A stretch of 64,000 nucleotides of DNA from Kalaharituber pfeilii (Eukaryota > Ascomycota > Pezizomycetes > Pezizales > Pezizaceae): the NCBI GenBank assembly GCA_015179045.1, contig WHUZ01000049.1, positions 1 to 64,000 of the forward strand, given 5' to 3'. The position numbers were made by a program, and so were the translations under genes. Positions 48,413 to 60,513 of the stretch are shown here, one piece after another (positions within the stretch are counted from its first letter, which is position 1; each line of letters starts with the position of its first letter). The notes under the pieces were generated by a model that made no database searches, was not told the origin of the DNA, and saw nothing but the letters and a program-made list of their open reading frames with translations.

Positions 48413-51400
48413 TATTACACGAGATGGCTTCTAGCAAAGTGTCTCGTGTTAGCGATGCCGAATATCCATAGACATGGTTAGGATGATGCCTGGCATCCAC
48501 GGCCCCACTTTCTTTAAATGGGTGAATTTACCTGGCTATTGGTAATGGTTGCTACTCGTAATTTACATTTGGCATTCACAGTGCGGTCTCCGGCGCTCAA
48601 TAAGACGACGCTTAGGAGCTTGATTTTCGAATCACATATTAAGCCTAGAAGTCTCACATGAAAAATTTCGATAACACTAGGCTTGCTTGAGACTAATATA
48701 CCAATGCGACTACTTCAACCCGGGCAATGCGTAAGGCCTTTCTTGAGTGAATCAAAACATGTGGAATAGAAATAGCACATTCCGCTCCTGATTCGGTGTA
48801 AATTGAATTTATTTTGCGGTCTTGAGTTTGGAATCTGTTGAACACAGGTTGCGAGCTGTGCGAGCAATGCGGGTAGTCGCTGTGGCTGCAAGACTGTCTT
48901 TTCAATGGTCAGGGCAGCTTTGTGAAACTTACTGATGCAGTGATTGAAGGTTGAGGTTGTGCCGTGCAAGACAAAGTCAACTATGCCGCAACAAAGTCTC
49001 CCACTTAGTCCACCAATGATAATTTTGTAGGCCATGGGCCGTTCTAAACTGCCTTTGCGGTGTTCTGTCGTCACTCAAATTCACCGGATCGCTTCAGTCA
49101 TAATTAATGGAAGCAATGCTGTCTGAAGTTTACCTAGCCCTGGCAGCCAAATTCTATCATGACATGCCCCTGGGGCTTTTCCGTGCAGGGTCCGTCCCTT
49201 CTTCGCTAAATGCATGCCACGATGGCCACGAATATTCTTGAATAAGGTACTTTTACAGGAGAAATGACGCGGCCATTGACCCCCTGGCATTTCAAGCTCC
49301 GGCTTGGAAACGGTACTTGCCGATCGAGCTAATTATAATTAACTTGACCTCGATATGGAATAGAACCGTGTTTGATACCCATGACCAAAGCTGGCTGCAC
49401 CCAGAGAAAGCCTGAACTAAGAAATCCTAGACTCGGTACAGCCAGAATTCAGTTATATCCAAGTCCTCATGTAAGGCAAGGATCTATGTATAAGGGAAAT
49501 GAAGGAAGGTATCAAACTTGCAACTATGTTATTCTTCGTAGTCGGTTCCCTCGCTATGTTGTGGTATATGGATCAGTCACGTTATTTTGAGCATGCATCA
49601 TCTCATGTTGCGGCGACGAATAAGGATAAAGCTCATTCAAACTTAGGTCTCTCACGGCCCGGGAAAAAACAGATTTCTTTCCGGCATTATTGACCTCCCG
49701 AGAGTTAAGAAGAAAGGAGCGTTATACGTATTGTTAGGATCAAGTATGTGAATTTACGAGATGTGATGACTGTTCCTGAGCTAAGCACGGAATGCTTAAT
49801 CCCACGAGTGCGTCACCCACGTTTTCGGAAGCGTCTCCACTAGATGCATCCGACTTTCATGGGAACTCAAGTTCCGACGTTCCGGGCCGGGTCGTTCCTG
49901 AGAAAAGGGACTTCATTCAACCCCGGACCCCAGATGGGGGTCAGTGCAAATGTGTCTAATGGGTCGCAGACCAAGCAAATTCCTCGAGGATTAATGTGTG
50001 TTTTCTAGCCTCTTGTTTCTAGCTTGCAAGTAATGACGTAAGCCTTATCATAGCTCACTAATCCTAAAACTTGGGCCAGAATGATCAATAATGATACATA
50101 ATACATAAATCAAACCTACTGTAAGGAATAATTTGCCCTATTCTTTCATGTGAATACCTTCTACTTGCTCTATCTACCTACTGTAAGGTTATATCTTATG
50201 GTGGTATGAAAATTCACAACCATAGGCAATGATGCAGCCTTGAAAGTAACATTCTCGGCCAAGGTATTAGTATACTTCCACATGCATAAGCCTTTTCGGG
50301 GCACAGCGAGAGGTGGTGCCATTCTGCATGCCGGAGATGGGTTTCACCCTGTTGCTGTATAAAATTTCTTCTGTCACTGGACATTCATGACGGTTCGATT
50401 AACATTAATGTATTACGGTTAGCTTCTGTACAATGTCGCCATTTGTCCACTGACTCACGCAGGCGATCTGCTTTATTGGACCTTGCTGCAATCAAATTCA
50501 GAATAGAGATTACAGCTGTTCCTTTCGATCCTTGCCTTAAGCTTCAATATTAGCACATTCAGATGACAGGTTACTCTAGCCTTGTGTTGTGCCGCGGGGC
50601 TGTCTATTAGGCAATGTGGCCCCTTCGAGCTTCCTTCGCCATCATGAGATTCTAGGCTTTCATCAAAGGTACTCCCAATTTGAGATATCATTAGGCTAGA
50701 CTCAGGCAAAGAAATGCTGTCGGTATGCGTAAATTGTTCGCTTTCTTTTGTGTATTCTTACTTCTGTAATTTTGAATGTGTATTCTAACTTTAACGTTAA
50801 CTTACACAACCGATTCTTCGGCCTCGTTTAAGGAAATCTAAATCTAGCCTCATCGCGGCCATTTTTCCACACGGAGCAACCGCGCTGGGGTGTTGCTACA
50901 TTGGCAAACCGTCGGTATCTTTTACCTCGGGGGGATCTTAAAGGTTAATTTAAATTTAGCCTTGCGAGGTCAGTTTGCGAAAAGCAAACCGATCTGAAAC
51001 GTTCCATCGGATATTAGTGCAGCCTGGCCAAGCCTTTTATGTCGTACCAGATGAAAATGGAATACGTATACCCAAAATGGCAGTAGCCAAGGAGCCAGTG
51101 GAGGCGACGTATTTTGGGGGAATATTGCCAACTCTCCACTCTATATCTGCTTCACTACAATTTTCTTTCCCTAATAAGAGCATTGTTACTTAATGGCGGG
51201 AACATTCTTAGCGAGTGGACACGGTTTGAGCGGGGCTAGCGGCATCCCTTACTTCGCATGCTTAAACCATTGCACATTAACTTCAGCGCCTCGATCTGAA
51301 CAAACAGGTCTCTATTGTTAAAGTACGAGCGGAAAATGCGCTTTATGTAAGGATCGACACGAGGCTACCACGTTCAGTGCAATTATAGGTCCATCTATTC

Positions 51401-53293
51401 CCTCAAGTTGCAAAATAATATTACCAGTAGAAAAGATGGTTCCATCACCTCTATTGCGAATTCAGAAATAGAGTTTAAGTTCCGGCGTCAATACCTTTTG
51501 GAACTCGCAAGACAACCTTCTTTTTGTTTGCCCATGTCTTGTTGAATCACTCCCATATATGAGACATGATACTGACGGATATTATTTACCATGCAATGGA
51601 GACCTGCAGAACAAGGCGGCACAGAAATACCCGAAGTATTTGAGTTAACTAATCTATTTTGCTAATCTCGTGGCCTGTTGCAGGGATAAATATTGAATTA
51701 TGAACACAGACGTCAGTGTGAACGGTATATTCGATTGAGACTTGACCCTTTGCAGCAGTCGGACCTCTTAAATGTTAAACCCGTCTAGCTAGGTCAATAA
51801 TAGAAGGCAGAAGGAAGAAACCAAACCACTAACAAAGATACCCAGTTTGAGTTTCATGGAGGATGAGATTGAATAATATTTTTCCCTGAGTTTTATGCAT
51901 CTCTCTCACTCATAATGTTGATCAAGTGTTAGGACCCACATAAATGTGACAACCTTCGGCATATATCATAATAACTAGCGATGTTGTATATATTTGATTG
52001 CTCCGCATAGGGTGGAGTACTGAGTAATCTTGCTCCTATAGTTCTCTAGTTAGCAGCTTATACAACACTAGAATTTACAATGGAACCTTGGATCGGGTGT
52101 GTATTATGGTAATATTTCTGGTACAAGGTACATACTCAGATTGAGATTCTTCGACCAACAACTTACAAGCCGATCGTGCAATCAGGGAAGTGATGCTCGT
52201 CGCATTATGGATACTGAAGGCTATGTGGATAATGGTGTATGGGGAAACCTTATTCCGGCGAGCGATAACAAAGGGCTATCGTTTACTAAGCTGATATACG
52301 CTCACTTCCTTCCGTGCAAACCAGACTAGGTTCCCCCCATGCCCGAAATGTTGTAATATAAAATCAGGTTTGCTTCAGGGCATCGCACTTCCCACTGTGA
52401 GACTTCAATATCATATATTATGTCTTGAAAATGTCAGTTTCTACGGCCATAGAGTGAGGAAAACGAGGCATTCCATCCGCTCTGCCCTGTCTAAGCTTCA
52501 GATCACTTATCTAATACTACAATTGGTGATTATGAGTCAAATTCTCCCACTGCACCTCAAAATGATATTGTATGTTGAATAAACAACTTGCTATCCACAT
52601 TTTGAGTGATCTACTGCTTACCACAAATCGGAGGGGTGCCGTTGCCTTTTGAGTTGCCGTGTTATATAACTCGCAAGACTGTATTCCCTGGTAGGACAAT
52701 ATTCGTCAGTCTCGAGTCAGTATTCGTCGCTAAGATAATGAACATGGAGTTAAATAGGCCGATTTCTCTTTGAAGAAGTATATTGTTTGGTTTACATTGG
52801 CGGCGTACTCGAGTACATACAAGTAGATAGTCCGGTCGGGGGTCGTACCAACCAGACTAACAAGTAGACAGTGATGCGGAGAGACCCTAGGGGCTTGGCA
52901 TGAGACTGCCGTGCGAATTTGCTCTTCGTCAAACTTCTCAAGAAGTATGCCTATGCCGAGATAACACTTATTCAAGTATGTAACCTATTGCAGCTGTGCA
53001 ATAAATATTGGTACTTATTTATTCTCTTCGTACTTGATTCTCACTGCCACCTGGGCTGCGTCAAAAACTTGCATATGCAACGGGCCACATCGCAATGCAT
53101 GTGTGCAAGTTACCGAATGCAGCATTAGGACTTGTCTCCAGAGGTTGTGCCGAGACTAGGACTTGCTGCTTCATCCGCCTACTCAATGCGGCCCACTGCG
53201 CTCCTCCTCCAAGATCCCATAGTCACTCTTTCTCCCATTCTCCTTAACAACATTCAGATCAGGATCCTGACGCATGTTTGGTGCCTTTGTGTT
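48413..53293. other. Intergenic stretch without a recognisable gene
   Basis: No domain, spliced gene or bounded element is recognised. A stretch near 49730-50000 is richer in GC and may be an element fragment, but I cannot assign it. Confidence 0.4.
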
Positions 53294-53832
53294 TCCTTTT
53301 TCTCTTTTCTTTTTGTCCAGTACTTCTATGCGGCGCGGGCCCTATTGAACAATGACGAGATAAAAGTGGCTACCTACAAAATCAAAGCAAACTAACACAA
53401 TACAGAGTGCAACCAACATACCCCCATCCACATACTTCAGGGCGTCCACCACCTCCACAAGTTCCTTAAGTCTCCGCCTCTCCTTTAGTGCTAGCCACCA
53501 ATTCAAACTGCTCGCACGTCAGGGACTTTGGTCCCCGCCATCCCTGACACCCCGCAATCCAATGTGCTTCTGTTCCTTCGGCTTTCTCGCACAGCCTGCA
53601 GTCACTCTCCTCTGCCTTCTGAATCTCCTTGAGTTAACCCCTCCATGATCCCTTCCCTGTTAGCAGGTACTTGAGGCCTCTCGGCCCCTTGCCGCCCGGC
53701 CTCTCCACCGCTTTGGGTTTCACCACCCGCGCCTGCTTATTCTCCGCTCTGCCTTCGCTTGCTGCAGAATCCCCTCCTCGGTCACAAACTCCTCCCGCCA
53801 CGGGAGACAGGCCCGATCTTGGCTGCCAAATC
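53294..53832 (-). pseudogene. Candidate decayed LINE ORF2 C-terminus and 3' end
   Basis: On the minus strand, a GC-rich and formerly protein-like sequence includes ACLPWREEFVTEEG, then LKEIQKAEESDCRLC, then EGTEAHWIAGC, giving a Cx2C..Hx4C pattern like the zinc knuckle at the end of LINE ORF2 proteins. Stops interrupt it. Towards 53294 it ends in AATAGGGCCCGCGCCGCATA, AGTACTGG and an A-rich stretch, which parallels the LINE 3' motif seen at 7034 and 43914. The family call is inferred from this combination. Confidence 0.45.
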
Positions 53833-53889
53833 TGATGTCCAATGAGCAGGTGTGATGGGGACCGAACTCCAATCCTCAGGCGTCTTTGT

Positions 53890-56800
53890 GCAGTGACTGA
53901 TAACTTTCATGACAGATGGCCAAAATTATCACTGAGGCCCCGCTTCCACGGAGGAGGCGAGGAGTAGGGAGGAAGGTAGGGCAAGGTGAAGAGGCACAGT
54001 ATGCGTTTCTGTATGCTCCCGAGTTGGTATCGATGCAGCTGGCGGAAATGGTACTGTATTGGTGGCTTTGTCTCACTCATGTGATATCACATCTCCTTGC
54101 GATAGCGTCGTCTATCAGCTTTACCTTCGTTAATAATAGGCGCCTGAGCCCAGTCTTGGGTGAAGCGCAGCAGGTGAGGAGTGGGCTGCGGGGAGAGAAG
54201 AGTTACAGAAGAGGGCGGAGAGGGAGAGGGGGCGAGAGCTGAGGGGGGTGCGGGAGAAGTGGCAGTCTTGAAATGAGGAGGGGGTTGCGGTAGTCTCGAG
54301 ACAGAGAGATAGATGGCGAAGGTGACTTACAATAGGTTGCATTGTGAGCTGGGAAAGGCATGTGGTGATATATTGAAGCATATTGATGAGAGAAGCATAC
54401 CAGAAGAGTTTCATAGGGGTCATTTCAAGCTTCTAGGCGTCATATTGCTGGACAGGACGATGAGGTGTGGGCGGGTACTGTGAACATGAGGACGGTGAAT
54501 TAGTTGTTTCATAGTCGGGCTCATGTGTTTGTAACCAATATACTTCGCCGAAGTTCAGTGGTCGTCGGTGGTGAAGTGATTAATGTTTCCCGATCAGGAG
54601 TTTACAATTGGGAAAGATGTAATTAGCTTCCGGTGGGTGAGATGCTTAAAGGCTTGTCCTAAAAGGAGGGCGAGAGAGAGACAAGATGAGGAACGAAAAG
54701 GAATGAGAGACGTGGTACTCCCACCTTCACAGGAGACTGGGTTTTGCGTGATCAAATTTCTATTCCTATTTTCTGCATATCCTTATACATATGGCTATAT
54801 GTATTTTAACGTTGGGAATCAGCTCACATGAATGAATCTCTATATGTTTTGAAGGCTTATTATCTAAGTTGCTTGTGCGAATAAGGTGATCCAAGTTGTG
54901 TATGCTGTGTGACATCGACGCCCATATATGGAACGTTAACGTTCAAGCATGGACGGGCGCTACCATGAGCTATGCATATATTCGCTACTACAAAATGCAC
55001 AATTTGAAACCCACGATACGATATCCTATCATAATTATAAGATTCGGGACCTATTGAAATTCGAATTCTATGATATATATGGCTTGCTGCATACATGATA
55101 TAATTTTTTTCCCCCAAAAAAATACTGTCGACGTCAGTTGTTTTCCTGCCAAGATCAAGAAACCCCCAAATTCCAGTATACAATTGTGCGTAATTTATCG
55201 TGCTAGCTGCAACCAGACTATATGCTTGCTAGTAAGACTTACATTTGAACTTTGGGATTGTCTTAAGGTTGTGTATGTGGGCCAGCCGTATAAATCTCGT
55301 GCCTGTAAGTAAGATAGGCAAAAAAAACTCAAAAATCCCATCGGGGGTTCCGGAATAGCTTAACATCACTCACACTGCTGGTGGCCTTTATGTGCACCCA
55401 GGCACAGTGGAACAAGTTTAAGTATGGCGGTGAAAACTAAAACCTTGCATTGTCACGAAAAAAACCTTATACTTGAAAAAAAAGTTTGTGGATATGCTTT
55501 TTCGCAGTTACTGGGCTAGGCTGGCTATTTGATTCCGGATCCTCCTTCTTTGCGCAGTAATATAGGGTGGCTAATTGGCTCTTCGTATTTTGCCGCAATA
55601 GTAAGGCGCAAGAGCGGGAGCGCTGCGAATCCCACAGCAGGATTTACGCACATACTTGAATAGGGATATGCCGTCTCATATATGCTTAAGTTGGTGATTG
55701 CCGCCAACTAGAATAAGGCGGGTAATACGGTTGGTGGATGAACATCAGAGACGTGCTTCCAACCTAACGGCATGAGCTTTACCACATCAATCTTCTAGAT
55801 AGATCTCGCTGCTCTTTGACTCTCACCTCTTCGTTCCCCCCACCCGTCTCCCCCTCCCCCCCGTCCCCGCTTTCAAGCGCTCAGTGGAAACTATTTCCGT
55901 CCATTCGGTACGAGCCTTGCCAAAAGAACGAAACATCAAAACTACGACATTGGAGACATTGAAAAATGATAAACCCCCCTCCTTGCACTCCGAGCTCAGT
56001 TGTCTGACTATGATATGATCACCGCTTGATGCACCAAGTCTGATAGTCTTTGAGAGCTGCAAGGACTGATATCCACCCTAATTGCCTTATTCCGTCCCCT
56101 ACAACTTTACGGGCCACCTCTATCCCCCACCCCCTTACGCGACCACACCCCACCACCACCACTATCTTTGATATCGAAAGTCGTCACCTTGTCACTGTTG
56201 TGTCTCTTGATAGGTTGCTGCCCCCCCGCACCTAATTCAGTTGAGAAAAGCCTCAAAAAGCCTTTAGTCCAGTTGGGAATATTTGAGGAAGCTTTAGTTT
56301 CCTGAGGGATCATCAGGTATGTCATATGCTAGCAGTTTGTGGCCGCCAAGCTCCGCGACATCGTTCGATACCATAATTGCACTGGATGTTTTGGTGCTTG
56401 TTTCTTGGCCGTTGGAATTCTGTTACCACCTTCCCTTCCTTTCGCATTTCGCCAATCCTTGCATATAACTTCCTCCCAAGTTGGGTTTATTGATGCTCAA
56501 AAAAATGGACCGCAACGAATCTGTAACCTCCTTCTGCATTACTTAAATTCTACATTTACATGTAGACATGAGGTGGTCACTGGCCGGGGCCAGATCGTTG
56601 ATCACATCAACATCGCCGTCTGGGATTAAATTCCTCCTGCATCCCCTACTGCAGCTCCCACTACCATCATCCCTGTCCCCCTGTCGTTCCAAAATGCTTG
56701 GTCTTTTCCTCCAAGGATAGAAAAAAAGGTTTAGTTAGAGAAAATCGCCGGCGCTATGATTAACAAGGCCACAGAGCCAGCTGTTTCTGGTGTTCATGCC

Positions 56801-58171
56801 TTGCTTGATTGGGCGTTTCGCCTACTTGCCGAGTCTTCCAGCACGCCAGCGCGCGGGCTTCTGAGTGACATTTGGCTTTTTGGCACTGCCTGCTGCAAGC
56901 TCTTCCTTTACGTTGCATTTCAGGCGTTCGAAGATCATGCTATTTTTGAGAAAGTTAACTAGAAATTTAATAATATTGCGAAAATAAATTCAAATAAAGA
57001 TAAAAATAAGCATTTTTGGAAGTAGGGCGATCATGGGCATTGAATGCTGACCACTCGCCTTCCACAGCCCAAATGTTAGGTTACGTTGACAGTTTCTAGA
57101 TTTGTAATTCTTAGAAATCGTCCTTGGCTGCCCTGTGAAAGCTGTTGAAGGAAGCAAGTGTAAGCCTTGCGAATTGAATTTGGACATCACGGCCACAGTG
57201 TCTCCACCAGCCAGTTCTACGATACTTGCTACAGCACACCCTGCCGATAGCATTCGCCCATGAACGGCATTCTTTGCCATTTTTGATCTTCCCAAACAGC
57301 TTTTCTTCCCTTACATATTGGGATTGACGGAGGAATACCTAGGGTTGTGTGCAGTTTTTTTTAAAGTTTGCAGTTTTGTGATTGACAGCCCCTGGAGAAT
57401 AGCAAGCCTTCATATCTTACCTCCAACCAACGTCGACCTGCAGAGGCACTTATACAAGCTTAATTTCTCTTTCGTCCTGTGTTTGGCAGGCTAGGCGGAC
57501 ATTTCTGATACGAGCAAATCACTGGTCTGTGTTTGGCTGTTTTGGGAGCTGCCGCCGCGGGGATGTGCGTTGGGGGGCAACTAAGAGGAGCAGAAGGCAG
57601 ATCTGGACAGAAGATCTATAATAGAGTAGCGGTCTTGCCAAGAAGCCGACCGTTAACTGCGAAGTCGTAGGAGCAAAGTGTAGCTAGACAAGCAGGAGTG
57701 GGGGGAGTAGGAGACGAAGCAGGAACGAGAGCAGGCGTGGTCTCATGGGGCGGACGCGAGACGCTGCCACTCTAGACCAGGCGCACTTCTGAGCCATCGC
57801 CATGTCGAGCCGCCCGCCCGCCCGCCTCGTCGGGGCGCCGTAGCTATAGAGGTTGCGAAGGCCGAGGGCGCAACGTGCTGCCGGTGGGCGATGTGATGTA
57901 GATTGCAAGCTGCGAGCATTCGGCCGTGACAGGTTACATTCTGCTTGCATACCGCTACCGCGCCGATCGAAAGCGAGCGGCGGGCGTGCGAAGAGAAGAG
58001 CGAAGAGAAAGAAGAGCGAGAGCGAGGATGAAGGAATGGCGCAGAAAGAAGAGAACGTCGGAGGAGACGGCGGCGGCATTGGCAGCAGCCAGCGCCCTTT
58101 GTATGCGGCCCTCGTCCACCTCCACCACCAGCCCTGCGCAGGCCCTCCCCGCTGCCCCCAGCTGGCCCCTC
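53890..58171. other. Long upstream region of the WOPR gene without a recognised gene
   Basis: Frames here are short or overlap on both strands. The sequence from about 54,150 on carries many purine- or pyrimidine-rich tracts. I cannot place a transcript. It would be the distal promoter of the WOPR gene or hold non-coding RNA. Confidence 0.35.
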
Positions 58172-58261
58172 CGCCGTCCCCCTCCCTCCCTCGTCCCTCG
58201 TCCCTCCGTCCTCCCTCCCTCCCTCCTCCCTCCTCCCTCCTCCCTCCTCCCTCCTCCCTCC
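58172..58261. repeat. TCC/CTCC polypyrimidine tract (G-rich on minus strand)
   Basis: Ninety bases of almost unbroken CTCC and TCC units. The minus strand has GGAGGGAGG repeats with many runs of three G, suited to G-quadruplex or triplex formation. It lies about 1 kb upstream of the WOPR ATG. Confidence 0.9.
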
Positions 58262-58444
58262 AGCACCGTCCATCTGCCTTGCCCTCTCCATCTCTCGCCA
58301 GCTGCTTCATTCAATCCCTCTCCTCGCCTCGCTGCCCTCCTGCCAGCACTGATCGACGCCGCCTCCCTCCTCCAGCAAAGCTGCGGCGTCTGCTGCTCCG
58401 TACTGCTACAGCTGCTCGACCGCCCCGACGCTGCCCCACCCACA

Positions 58445-58470
58445 CCGACACCGACACCGACACCGACACC
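58445..58470. repeat. CCGACA hexanucleotide repeat
   Basis: About four copies of CCGACA. This gives the alternating Thr-Pro or Asp-Thr strings of chance frames here. Confidence 0.85.
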
Positions 58471-58584
58471 CATCCCTCTCTTTGTCGAGAACCCCAGACT
58501 CAGCTTGGGCAGCCCGTAAGCAGCTTAGCAGCTTTGCAGCACACCTACGACATCTGCTGAGGCGAAGCCTCTCGCCCTCGCTCG

Positions 58585-58634
58585 CACACTCACACTCACA
58601 CTCACACTCACACTCACACTCACACTCACACTCA
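58585..58634. repeat. CACACT hexanucleotide repeat
   Basis: About eight copies of CACACT without interruption, followed by degenerate copies. Confidence 0.95.
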
Positions 58635-58936
58635 TCACACCCACACTCGCACACCCACCATAACCTAAAACCTTGTCAACCCACCCACTTCAAAATTTAG
58701 ACTACAAATAAGCTACTAACATCCTGGCAACCTGTTTCTGTCTTGGGCGAATTTATCTGTCATATCAGAGGCGTCAGCGGTGTCCCTGCCGCTCGGATTA
58801 GTATATTCATCCGGACAAACGGCTCCGCAAGAACCGATCAATTTCATTGATATAGGCCCGCTCCCCTCCAACATCTCGATACCATTTCTAAACACAGTCT
58901 ACAACAAGAGTGTCTTTCATTTCTCATCCTCTTCCA

Positions 58937-58957
58937 CCCCCCCACCCCCCCCCCCCC
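58937..58957. repeat. Poly-C tract
   Basis: Twenty of 21 bases are C, broken by one A, about 260 bases upstream of the WOPR ATG. It may lie in the leader. Confidence 0.9.
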
Positions 58958-59217
58958 AACTATCAATCAAACGACTGTGTCGAACCATCCCGTTCTAGAA
59001 AATCCTTTATCCACAACTTGAATTTACAGCATAATTGTTTTTTTGTTTTTTTTTTCCTGCTGGAGAAATTATTGGAATCCCATTCAATAATACCTTGGCA
59101 GTTGTGGAAGAGAAGGAGAGGTAGATTGCAACCCTACTTAAAGAGCAACACCCTTGCGTCTCATCTCATTAATTTCTCATCGTCGCCACACAACCGTCAC
59201 ATCGATTATCGTCGATC

Positions 59218-60513
59218 ATGGAGACGTACCACGGGCACGTACGCACCCCCGCGGATGCCATAATCCTCTTCGAAGCTTGTCGCCTCGGTTTATTACCTCG
59301 AGTACAAAGACGATTATCAGAAAAGGAGAGGCAGAGCATAAAATCTGGAAGCATCTTTGTGTGGGATGAGCGGGAGGCGGGAATGAGAAGATGGACAGAT
59401 GGCAAATCATGGAGCGCAAGCAGAGTATCAGGAAGTTTTCTCACATATAGGGAGATGGAGGGTAAGAGAGGAGGAGGAAATGCGTTCGCCCCCCCAGTGA
59501 CGGTGCCACACAGGAAATCACCAAATGGAGACAGCGATTCAGATCATTTGGATATAGAGGGGCCCGACGGGTATAGATACAAGCCGGATGGATTAATGAA
59601 GCAATCATTCAGCATCACTACAGCGACAAATCAGAAGCTACATCTGATCAGCTATTATGCCCGTTCGCACCCTAACTCCATGAACCTGATGCAGCCCTCT
59701 CAGGACCCTCAGCTAAAACACATTCGGCCCGCAAAAGGGATGTACCCGGAATCTACAGTGCACGAGCAGCAAAACGTCCCGATCATGTCACATTCCAACA
59801 GCCAACGCCCACAGATTGCCAGTGCTTTCCACCACCCTCCCGCACTGCCCCCAGCAGGATTCAGGCCGCAAGCCGCAACACACCCGCATAGTTACTCCCA
59901 GCCGGTACAGATTGGCTCACCATATACACAGCAACCGTGGCTTCCCAGTCCAACAGCTACACCGCCGACGCAGTATGCGTCTCAGCTTCCGTTCCCCGTT
60001 CAAGGTCAACTGCCGCCACCGATAACAAGCGCAAATGGGAACTACATCACACAAGGTTCTTCAGGACAACAATACGACGGGTCAGCATCACAGCAACACC
60101 AGCAGCATCCTCAGTCACATCAACAACAGCGGACATCCATGCCATCGCCTCTTATGCACTTGCGCACAACGGCACAATCCTCCCCTCGCATGTCGCAGGA
60201 TCTCTCAATGCAGCGCCAACCCTCCATTCCCGCTGATACTAATGGCCCAATACGATACTCGTCCCCGGGAGCAAGCAGTCACGCTTCGGCGCGTACGCCA
60301 CCACGGACTGTAGATTCTTGGGAAATGAACCCGATCAGGGGAAGCCCAGATATGAATGGGAGAACCAACGGGATGACATTACCGGGGCCAGGGGAGATGA
60401 GTCCGGTAACAGGGGCGAAGCTGTTGGACGTTCAAGATATACCGAGTGAGAAGATTTTCTCAAATGAAGATGTGAGAACGCTGAGGATGTTAGATAAGGC
60501 GTTCGTTGCATAG
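59218..60513 (+). CDS. SGE1: Gti1/Pac2 (WOPR) transcriptional regulator, Wor1/Ryp1/Sge1 type
   Basis: A single open frame of 431 residues from ATG to TAG, without introns. Residues 1-82 form WOPRa, beginning METYHGHVRTPADAIILFEA and including LLPRVQRRLSEKER, FVWDEREAGMRRWTDG and SWSASRVSGSFLTYREME. A short acidic linker (about 83-115) follows, then WOPRb from 116 (PDGYRYKPDGLMKQSFSITT, LHLISYYAR) and HIRPAKGMYPESTV. The rest is Gln/Pro/Ser-rich, as usual in this class, with a conserved-looking end (IFSNEDVRTLRMLDKAF). Wor1, Ryp1 and Sge1 are nuclear DNA-binding master regulators of morphology, conidiation and host-associated gene expression. The domain pattern fits Wor1/Ryp1/Sge1 rather than the shorter-matching Pac2 class. 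The start is firm because conserved residues begin at position 2. The long, repeat-rich upstream region suggests complex control. Confidence 0.95.
   Translation: METYHGHVRTPADAIILFEACRLGLLPRVQRRLSEKERQSIKSGSIFVWDEREAGMRRWTDGKSWSASRVSGSFLTYREMEGKRGGGNAFAPPVTVPHRKSPNGDSDSDHLDIEGPDGYRYKPDGLMKQSFSITTATNQKLHLISYYARSHPNSMNLMQPSQDPQLKHIRPAKGMYPESTVHEQQNVPIMSHSNSQRPQIASAFHHPPALPPAGFRPQAATHPHSYSQPVQIGSPYTQQPWLPSPTATPPTQYASQLPFPVQGQLPPPITSANGNYITQGSSGQQYDGSASQQHQQHPQSHQQQRTSMPSPLMHLRTTAQSSPRMSQDLSMQRQPSIPADTNGPIRYSSPGASSHASARTPPRTVDSWEMNPIRGSPDMNGRTNGMTLPGPGEMSPVTGAKLLDVQDIPSEKIFSNEDVRTLRMLDKAFVA

Noticed and set aside
57684..58560. Long overlapping frames on both strands (up to 235 codons)
   Set aside because: They are made by CT/GA and hexanucleotide repeats; all frames of both strands are open at once and the products are Arg/Gly/Glu or Pro/Ser/Leu strings without any domain.
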